From: Akkermansiaceae bacterium
GTDB lineage: Bacteria > Verrucomicrobiota > Verrucomicrobiia > Verrucomicrobiales > Akkermansiaceae
Reading direction: 5' to 3'
Assembly (NCBI GenBank): GCA_903878115.1
Contig: CAIRGO010000137.1
Coordinates: 1 to 38,459, forward strand
Length of the DNA stretch: 38,459 bases
Part shown: positions 32,291 through 38,459 of the stretch, piece by piece
How positions within the stretch are numbered: position 1 is the first letter of the stretch
Layout of the letters: every line of letters begins with the position of its first letter
The notes under the pieces: generated by a model
Database searches by the model: none
The model's input: the letters and a program-made list of their open reading frames with translations, nothing else
What the model was told of the DNA's origin: nothing
Position numbers and translations under genes: made by a program

Positions 32291-35200
32291 ATGCCAAAAT
32301 CCCCAAAATTTCTGTATTCAAAATCATTTCTCTTTGCTCGCAGAGATGGTTTTACGCTTATTTTAACGATAAGCTTGATGGTGTTGTTGACCATGATTGC
32401 GATTGGAGTGCTTTCGATGTCAACCTTGACACTGAGAAGTTCCTCCCAAGGAAATGCTGCTGGTGTAGCTCGTGCTAATGCGAAAATGGCGATGATGATT
32501 GCCATCGGTGATTTGCAAAAAAACTTAGGTCCTGATCGAGCAATCTCGGCAACTTCAGAGCTCATCACCGCCACTCCTACCAAACCAAATCTCACAGGAG
32601 CATGGTCATCTTGGGCTCTCGATCCATCCGCTACTTCTTTGAATTATACAGCAGAAAAAACCAATCGTTTTCGCAAGTGGTTGGTGTCTGATATCAATCC
32701 AACGGCAACGAATCTTCCGAATTATGCAAGCACGGGAGCGATCGCTGATCCGGTTGAGTTGGTTGCCAATGGCACGCTCGGTGCAGGCGCGATCGCGGCA
32801 GATAAAGTCAACGCTGGTCGTGTTCCTGTTAGTCAGAATGGAATCAGAAGTGGAAATTTCGCTTGGCATGTAGCAGATGAATCGGTCAAAGCTCGTATCA
32901 ATTTGTATCGCGATCCAAATCAAGGTGATACCTTAGCGAAGCGAAGAGCTTTGCTGGGTGGTCATCGTCCTGATGTGACGCAAATCAGGGCGTCAGATAG
33001 CACGGCATTGGATTTTTTACCTGCAGATGACACTGTGGCGAATTTCACTACAGCGAAAGGTCTTGAGCCTAAGCTAATCGACATGAATCAGTTTGATGTT
33101 TTTACCAATTCCAAAAGAATCGGCAAATTCCGCAATAGTGTGACTCCCTATTCAGTGGGACTTCTCACCGATGTCCGCAATGGTGGATTAAAACAAGATT
33201 TGTCATCGTTGTTTGAAATGGCGACCATGCCATCAGTGTATAACGGTCAAAAACTCTATCAGTCCACTCATAGAATTACTGGCGTAACGGATCCTTTCTG
33301 GTCAGCATTGCAAGGATATTACACTACTTATAGAGATATCACGAATTCTGACACGAATCCAACTTATTACAAATCCGCTCAGGAAACCATCACGACTACT
33401 ACATTTACGCCGCCACGTACTTTTTATGCAGCTCCTGTCATCGCGAAGGTAGAAGTTCTGTTCACCTATGTCACGCGTGATTCACATTCCGGTTGGGTGA
33501 ATTCGCTAAAAGCGGACGATCCGAATATGGTCCGCATGGGGCATTTGCTATACGTGCCTCTTGTCACCTTGCACAATCCTTACAACGTGAATATTCAGTT
33601 TGATAAAATGCAGGTGGTGATTCGCAATATTCCCGTCGCCTTTCATTTTTACGTTAACAATGTGCCACAGAGCAATGGTCTTTGTTCGCTCAATGAAATG
33701 TTTGTCAATAATGGGCAAAAGGGTGAAAAATCCTTCGCACTTGATATCGCCAATTGGCCTAGCCCGGGCAGTTCTAGTCCATCCGGTGTGATTACGATGA
33801 GACCAGGGCAAACCTTGGTCTGTGGCCCGTATTTGAATCCACAGGCGAGTTTCAGCAATTCTCAAGGTACAAATTTTTTCGATTATCAGAATAATCTAAC
33901 AGGAGTGGATATGGCAGGTAATGTCACACTCCCCGTTCCTGCAAAACCAGGTTTTGCAGGCAAGGCGGTAGGCTTTGATGTGGACTGGATCACGCCGCCA
34001 CATCTTACTTCTGGGCAATCCAATGACGGAAACAAAGGAGTTTTAGGATTAAAAGATGCCGACCAGATCTACATGGAGTACGGAATCAGGCAGCCGACAC
34101 GCGGCGTGAATACTCAGTTTGAAGTGTCGGCAACGATTACTTCGCGTGGACGCAGTATGACCTATGGGGGATTAAATTTTCAATACAACGATCAAGGAAC
34201 ACTTTCTAAATATTTCAATAAGACGTATCGGTATCCCGCTACGGGATCAATTAGTGTGCCCGAAACTTATGCTTCCAATACCACTCCGATCTCCGCACAA
34301 GGACGAGCCAAAGCGGTGGCATTGTTTTCCGCGTATGCACGCACCACTAATGGGGGTGTCTATGAAACCAACCGCAGGACAGTATTAGGCGGAGCGCTCA
34401 ATGTGCAACGTGATGGTCAGTTGGCAGGTAAGCCATTTTTGGAAAATAATCCCGCACGTTCTGTAGTGAGCATTGATTTAACCAATGATGCTCCAGGCAT
34501 GCATTCACACGAGCTTAACTTCCAGCCGCTTTCGGGAGAAGTGGATGACATTTTTGAGATCGATGCACTGTCGCGCTCGAATTATCTAACAGGAAATACC
34601 ACCTTGCGAGGCGTTAAATCAGGATCATATCTTGAATTGCCGACTGGTCCGATGCAGACGATTGCAGATTTTCGCCGATCCAATGCATTGACAAGCTCTT
34701 ATCTGCCAAACTTTGTGCAACCGGTCTCGAATTCTACAGTATCTGCCTTGATGTCCACCAATCGGGTGTCGGAAACAGGAGTCGCTAGATATGCATTGTT
34801 GGATCACAGCGTTTTGGCGAACCACGCGCTGTATGATCGATTTTATTTTTCGACCATTGCTCCCTATGGGTTAAAACCGGCTACTACCGTGCTTACGGAT
34901 TTCATGAACAGCAATCAGCCGCTTTTATCTCAGTCGTTCACTCCTTATTTGCCGTCGGGGAAAGCTGTCACCGATGTTTCTGCAGAATTGTTAACTGGCG
35001 GCAGGCCTACTGCTGCTGCCTACTTATTGGCTGCAGAATACCAAATGATCAATGGCGCATTCAATGTGAATTCCACATCAGTGCAGGCATGGAAGGCGAT
35101 GTTGTCGTCAATGTCTCGTAGCAAAATGCAAATTTTATGGGCAAGAAATGGCCTGCTTGAAAGCAAAAATAGCGTGATGACACCCATTGCGCCGATGTCA

Positions 35201-35860
35201 CTGGTCAATGGCGGAAATGCAACCGATGCCGCCATCAATGCTGCTGGAATCGATAACGTTCGCACCAATCAGTGGAATGGTTACCGCGAATTATCTCCTA
35301 GCGAAATCGATACTCTAGCAAGATTGATCGTTGATCAAGTACGTTTACGGGGACCATTTCTTTCCATGTCGGAGTTTGTTAATCGCCAGATTGGTCCTGA
35401 TTCGGCGTTAACCAGAGCAGGCGCATTGCAGACAGCCATCAATCTGTCCAATGTGAACAATGCCGTTTTCACCACGCAAATTCCCATCACTGCTGCGGAT
35501 GTTCCTAACGGCAATCTCTATCGAAACAGAACACCATCGATGCTGGTTGGTAATCCCGCAGAAGGCGCTCCAGGATGGATCATGCAGGGCAATTTGCTGC
35601 GAATATTGGAACCGATGGCTACCGTGCGTTCGGATACTTTTGTGATTAGAACATGTGGTGAAGCGACAGATGCGAACGGCGTGGTTACGGCGCGAGTCTA
35701 TGCTGAAGCTGTGGTGCAGCGTGTGCCTGAATACGTAAATCCGATTGACCGCCCATCCGTGAACGTGGATAGTGTTGCCTCTGCCAGTGCTATTAATAAA
35801 GCTTTCGGTCGTCGTTTTAAAATGACATCCTTCCGCTGGCTCGCAAAACAGGAAATTTGA
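32291..35860 (+). CDS. Verru_Chthon cassette protein A-like giant pseudopilin-type protein
   Basis: The 1189-residue protein starts with a basic leader (ARRDGFTLI) and a long hydrophobic helix (about 22-42; LTISLMVLLTMIAIGVLSMS), a type IV pilin-like N-terminus. The glutamate normally at position +5 is missing. The remainder is a large, Asn/Thr-rich extracellular-type region with a C-terminus FGRRFKMTSFRWLAKQEI. This layout matches my recollection of Verru_Chthon cassette protein A (TIGR02600), known from verrucomicrobial genomes and usually found with smaller pilin-like proteins B, C and D. None of B-D is adjacent here. Instead the gene is followed by a 236-residue secreted protein and a subtilase. 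The function is unknown; export by a type II/IV pilus-like system is the natural hypothesis. Confidence 0.82.
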   Translation: MPKSPKFLYSKSFLFARRDGFTLILTISLMVLLTMIAIGVLSMSTLTLRSSSQGNAAGVARANAKMAMMIAIGDLQKNLGPDRAISATSELITATPTKPNLTGAWSSWALDPSATSLNYTAEKTNRFRKWLVSDINPTATNLPNYASTGAIADPVELVANGTLGAGAIAADKVNAGRVPVSQNGIRSGNFAWHVADESVKARINLYRDPNQGDTLAKRRALLGGHRPDVTQIRASDSTALDFLPADDTVANFTTAKGLEPKLIDMNQFDVFTNSKRIGKFRNSVTPYSVGLLTDVRNGGLKQDLSSLFEMATMPSVYNGQKLYQSTHRITGVTDPFWSALQGYYTTYRDITNSDTNPTYYKSAQETITTTTFTPPRTFYAAPVIAKVEVLFTYVTRDSHSGWVNSLKADDPNMVRMGHLLYVPLVTLHNPYNVNIQFDKMQVVIRNIPVAFHFYVNNVPQSNGLCSLNEMFVNNGQKGEKSFALDIANWPSPGSSSPSGVITMRPGQTLVCGPYLNPQASFSNSQGTNFFDYQNNLTGVDMAGNVTLPVPAKPGFAGKAVGFDVDWITPPHLTSGQSNDGNKGVLGLKDADQIYMEYGIRQPTRGVNTQFEVSATITSRGRSMTYGGLNFQYNDQGTLSKYFNKTYRYPATGSISVPETYASNTTPISAQGRAKAVALFSAYARTTNGGVYETNRRTVLGGALNVQRDGQLAGKPFLENNPARSVVSIDLTNDAPGMHSHELNFQPLSGEVDDIFEIDALSRSNYLTGNTTLRGVKSGSYLELPTGPMQTIADFRRSNALTSSYLPNFVQPVSNSTVSALMSTNRVSETGVARYALLDHSVLANHALYDRFYFSTIAPYGLKPATTVLTDFMNSNQPLLSQSFTPYLPSGKAVTDVSAELLTGGRPTAAAYLLAAEYQMINGAFNVNSTSVQAWKAMLSSMSRSKMQILWARNGLLESKNSVMTPIAPMSLVNGGNATDAAINAAGIDNVRTNQWNGYRELSPSEIDTLARLIVDQVRLRGPFLSMSEFVNRQIGPDSALTRAGALQTAINLSNVNNAVFTTQIPITAADVPNGNLYRNRTPSMLVGNPAEGAPGWIMQGNLLRILEPMATVRSDTFVIRTCGEATDANGVVTARVYAEAVVQRVPEYVNPIDRPSVNVDSVASASAINKAFGRRFKMTSFRWLAKQEI

Positions 35861-35865
35861 CCATT

Positions 35866-36576
35866 ATGTTGATTCGCATTATTACTTCTCTGATGATTGG
35901 CTGCATTGCTGGGTCATCAGCCTTTTCTCAAGAAAAAACCGCAGCGGTTCAAATCCGTGCCGTATTGCACGACCCCGTTCATCCCGTGGCGGATTTATAC
36001 ATCGCTGATCCAAGTGGGGCCATCGTGAAGTTGAATTTACTCGCTGAGGGGTTTTCCCGTGCTCAATTTACACTGCCGCAAAATGGCAGTATTGTGCTGT
36101 TTGATAAAGCCAATGTTGATCCAACAAAACCAGCGGAATCCATCGCGGCTACGTGCGCCATACCATCAGACGCGAAGCGCTTGATGATGTTGATTTTTCC
36201 TGCGCCTGCTGATGCGAAACCCGCGTATCGAGCAATTTTGATCAACGAAGACCCTGCTGTTTTTGCCAATGGTCAATCACGCGTGATCAATTTGACTTCT
36301 GCCGAAACAGCGTTAGAGATGGGTGAGCACAAATTGCCTTTGCGTCCAGGTAAAATCACCGATGTGCCAGTGGTTAAGAAAGTAAATGAATACAACATGG
36401 CTCAGACGAATTTTTACTATAAAGAAGGGGAGACATGGATGCCATTCACAGAGCGACAATTGCAGTATCTCGATTCGATTCGGCGCGTCTTTCTTATCTA
36501 CGTTACCCCAGGGTCCACGCAGCCATTTGTAACGACGATTGTGGACAACGCCCCGGCGATTATGCCCAATCCTTAA
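35866..36576 (+). CDS. Secreted 236-residue protein of the Verru_Chthon A neighbourhood
   Basis: The protein has a signal peptide (MLIRIITSLMIGCIAGSSAFS) and a mature part of alternating short strands, including DLYIADPSGAIVKLNLLAEG and GSIVLFDKANVDP, then AYRAILINEDPAVFANGQSRVINLTSAE. This pattern suggests a beta-rich exported protein of unknown function. I recognise no catalytic motif. The ATG at 35866 lies five bases after the stop codon of the giant pseudopilin-type gene, so the two genes are almost certainly co-transcribed and possibly coupled. An alternative TTG start at 35857 overlaps the upstream stop but is less likely. The subtilase gene follows 46 bases later. Confidence 0.75.
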   Translation: MLIRIITSLMIGCIAGSSAFSQEKTAAVQIRAVLHDPVHPVADLYIADPSGAIVKLNLLAEGFSRAQFTLPQNGSIVLFDKANVDPTKPAESIAATCAIPSDAKRLMMLIFPAPADAKPAYRAILINEDPAVFANGQSRVINLTSAETALEMGEHKLPLRPGKITDVPVVKKVNEYNMAQTNFYYKEGETWMPFTERQLQYLDSIRRVFLIYVTPGSTQPFVTTIVDNAPAIMPNP

Positions 36577-36622
36577 TTTTTCAAACAAATCTCCGCTACG
36601 GCGGTGATATACCTATGTAAGA

Positions 36623-38230
36623 ATGAACTTTCACAAATCAACGTTGGGTTTTCTGCTTACTTTGTTAGTGGCTATTGTCTGCGGATGGTTCATCGGTAAT
36701 TTCTCTTGGAATGATGCGACTGCTGTTGCCGAGAAGCCGAAGGAAAATCCTAAGCCTGTTATTCAAATTCCTGAGCCAGCATGGGGGAAATTATCTTCTT
36801 CGCAAGAGCGTAAACAAGGGTTTCGCGCTGATAATGACGCGCTGGAAGCAGGAGCGGTGCCTGGACAGAGAGCGTTGGCATTTTCCTCGTTAGATGCACT
36901 CGAAGCTTTTCTCAAAAGAGCGGGAAGTCGCGTCAGTGTGTTAGGTCGGATGGATGGTCTTAAAGCCTTACGCATTGGCTTTTTGAATCCTGATGATCTA
37001 GCTGATTTGTTAGATGGTTCAGAGGAGCAAGGTTATATTTTTCCAGCCTACACTCCTAATCCCTCTGGTGGAGTGGTCCAAGATGATGCTGTTCCCCTAG
37101 GCAATCAGTTGCTCGCCTGGTTAGGGCTTACTTCGATGGATGTCACGCTGGGCAAAGGAGTGAAAATCGCAATCCTCGACACTGGTGTTGTCTCACATGC
37201 AGCTCTTTCGTCTAACGTGAAAAATTTCATGTTAGTTCCGGCCTCCGCCAATCAATCCGAATGGAATGGCCACGGCACTGCGGCGGCCTCATTGATCATT
37301 GGCAATTCCTCCACCATCCCAGGTGCTGCTCCTAGTGCCACTCTCAGTTCTTATCGTATCGCAGATGATACAGGCGCATCTGATAGTTGGAAAATGGCGG
37401 AGGCGATTATGATGGCGGCGGATGCAGGCAATCAAATCATTTCCATCTCGATGGGGTCGTATGGCAATAGCGTAATCCTGCAGCAAGCGATTGTTTATGC
37501 GCAGTCGAAAAATGTCGTAGTGGTCGCTTCGAGCGGCAATGATAGTTATGGCCAATCGGCTTACCCAGCAGCCTATGAGGGCGTCATTTCTGCCGTGGCA
37601 GTTGATGCGACAAATAATCATTTGCTGTTTTCTAACCAAGCATTGCAATCTGGTCTTGCGGCACCAGGGTGGGGGGTAAATGCAGCCTATCCGGGTGATC
37701 GTATTACTTCATTTTCTGGCACTTCTGCTTCCGCACCGATTATCGCAGGGTCGATCGCGGCAACGATGTCGATGAACAACCTATCCGCCCAACAATCAGT
37801 AGCGATGATTTATCAACATGTGAACGAGGCCGATGCTGCAGGATACGATACAAATACAGGTGCGGGTGTCGTCAACTTGGGACGGATCGCAAATCGCGAT
37901 ACGTTGAACATTTACGATGGCGCGGTGGCTTCTAATGTCATTTCTCCGCCAACCAACACGGATAGCGCTAGCGTTCAGGTAAACATTCAAAATCAAGGCA
38001 CCACAACATTGATGAATGTGCCTGTTCAAGTGACGACACCATCGGGAGTGAAAGATCTAACGGTTTCTTCGCTAGCACCTGGTGCCGTGAAGAGTTTTAC
38101 GATTCCTTTATCCAATAGTTCGTTTGACAAAGGTGCTAGCGTTTCTGTTAGTTCGCGGATCTCGAGTCAGGATGCGGTTTTGTTTAATAATCAGCGCACC
38201 ACGACGTATAGTCCAGCGCCTGCGCCCTAG
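36623..38230 (+). CDS. Subtilisin-family (S8) serine protease with C-terminal CARDB-like domain
   Basis: The 535-residue protein has an N-terminal hydrophobic segment (about 8-26), a signal peptide or membrane anchor, then a likely propeptide (about 60-160). The catalytic domain has the complete S8 triad: Asp186 in AILDTGVV, His217 in WNGHGTAAAS and Ser368 in SGTSASAPI, plus oxyanion-hole Asn306 in VASSGNDS. The C-terminal part (about 435-530) has a CARDB-like beta fold (VQVNIQNQGTTTLMNVPVQV). It is therefore probably a secreted or anchored protease. Being the third gene after the pseudopilin-type protein, it may process that protein, its partner, or external substrates; this is inference. 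No Shine-Dalgarno motif precedes the ATG. Confidence 0.9.
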   Translation: MNFHKSTLGFLLTLLVAIVCGWFIGNFSWNDATAVAEKPKENPKPVIQIPEPAWGKLSSSQERKQGFRADNDALEAGAVPGQRALAFSSLDALEAFLKRAGSRVSVLGRMDGLKALRIGFLNPDDLADLLDGSEEQGYIFPAYTPNPSGGVVQDDAVPLGNQLLAWLGLTSMDVTLGKGVKIAILDTGVVSHAALSSNVKNFMLVPASANQSEWNGHGTAAASLIIGNSSTIPGAAPSATLSSYRIADDTGASDSWKMAEAIMMAADAGNQIISISMGSYGNSVILQQAIVYAQSKNVVVVASSGNDSYGQSAYPAAYEGVISAVAVDATNNHLLFSNQALQSGLAAPGWGVNAAYPGDRITSFSGTSASAPIIAGSIAATMSMNNLSAQQSVAMIYQHVNEADAAGYDTNTGAGVVNLGRIANRDTLNIYDGAVASNVISPPTNTDSASVQVNIQNQGTTTLMNVPVQVTTPSGVKDLTVSSLAPGAVKSFTIPLSNSSFDKGASVSVSSRISSQDAVLFNNQRTTTYSPAPAP

Positions 38231-38252
38231 TGATTTTTCGGGGTGCAAATTT

Positions 38253-38272
38253 TTTTTCATTAAGATGAAAAA
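38253..38272. terminator. AT-rich inverted repeat after the protease, weak terminator candidate
   Basis: TTTTTCAT (38253-38260) and ATGAAAAA (38265-38272) form a perfect 8-base hairpin with a 4-base loop (TAAG), 23 bases after the subtilase stop codon. The stem is almost all A-T and no clean U tract follows, so termination would be weak. Confidence 0.35.
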
Positions 38273-38277
38273 TTATC

Positions 38278-38304
38278 TTGCTAAGTGAATTACTTTCGTA
38301 GAGA
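38278..38304 (+). promoter_or_regulatory. Weak putative promoter for tRNA-Pro
   Basis: TTGCTA (38278-38283) and TAGAGA (38299-38304) are spaced by 15 bases, about 16 bases before the tRNA 5' end. The match is modest. Confidence 0.3.
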
Positions 38305-38319
38305 TTCGCCGCCCCGTGA

Positions 38320-38396
38320 CGGGGCGTAGCTCAGCCTGGTAGAGCGCCTGCTTTGGGAGCAGGAAGTCGTCAGTTCGAATCTGGCCGCCCCGACCA
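38320..38396 (+). tRNA. tRNA-Pro (anticodon TGG), CCA encoded
   Basis: A full cloverleaf folds. The acceptor stem CGGGGCG pairs with CGCCCCG, the D arm is GCTC/GAGC, the anticodon arm CCTGC-TTTGGGA-GCAGG carries anticodon TGG, the variable loop is five bases, and the T arm is GTCAG-TTCGAAT-CTGGC. The discriminator base is A and the terminal CCA is encoded, giving 77 bases in total. It reads proline CCA codons and, by wobble, other CCN codons. The C at the first position pairing with G73-1 is normal for bacterial proline tRNAs. Confidence 0.97.
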
Positions 38397-38459
38397 CTTT
38401 TTCTATATATTTTGCTTTTTGTGCTTGCTTGATTGCAATCCATTTCGCAACTTCGCCCC

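Noticed and set aside
1-38459. CRISPR array, IS element, rRNA operon, prophage
   Set aside because: No regularly spaced identical repeats, transposase motifs with terminal inverted repeats, rRNA sequence or phage structural genes were seen. The arm-domain twins are the only mobile-element-like trace.

Overview
This window looks like chromosome from a member of the Verrucomicrobiota. The lineage call rests on protein families, not on a 16S gene: a Verru_Chthon cassette protein A-like giant pseudopilin-type protein (32291-35860), a DUF6288-type protein fused to autotransporter-associated strand repeats (19026-27245), a GntR-helix/LacI-sensor hybrid regulator (27514-28599), and many secreted LamG, PA14 and Ig-type enzymes. 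Shine-Dalgarno motifs are almost absent, even in front of ribosomal protein genes. No plasmid, phage, IS or CRISPR signature is visible.

Layout. 1-810: 3' end of a TPR-like gene. 807-2302 (minus): leuB and a small four-helix membrane protein. 2303-3202: a gene-poor strip with a decayed secreted ORF and an orphan OmpR-type winged-helix fragment. 3203-8116 (minus): a GC-richer three-gene secreted cluster (LamG-phosphoesterase, purple acid phosphatase-like enzyme, SASA esterase). 8478-11923 (plus): a thioredoxin-fold protein without CxxC, a YugP-type zinc protease and a fungal-type cystathionine gamma-synthase. 12039-12590: twin small basic proteins resembling stand-alone integrase arm domains. 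12775-14942: a PgpH-type HD phosphohydrolase lacking its sensor domain, overlapping ybeY. 15151-16696: rpsM-rpsK-rpsD, closed by a strong terminator with no rpoA. 16837-18906 (minus): proB-proA. 19026-27245 (minus): a 2739-residue mosaic secreted protein. 27514-30902 (plus): a divergent sugar-type regulator and a secreted GH78-like rhamnosidase. 30915-32153 (minus): an orphan bioF. 32291-38230 (plus): Verru_Chthon A-like protein, a secreted 236-residue protein and a subtilisin-family protease. 38320-38396: tRNA-Pro(TGG).

How it fits together. Housekeeping genes (leucine, proline, biotin and sulfur amino-acid synthesis, ribosome, rRNA maturation) are interleaved with large secreted proteins for polysaccharide or phosphoester breakdown and for the cell surface. 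The most promising leads are the twin arm-domain proteins with stacked upstream repeats, the intact ~218-residue domain inserted inside a YDG repeat of the giant protein, the VccA/helper/subtilase trio, and the symmetric bioF-vccA intergenic region, whose inverted repeat resembles a BirA operator and also supplies two outward-facing -35 boxes. Promoter calls are by-eye matches and are weak evidence individually.
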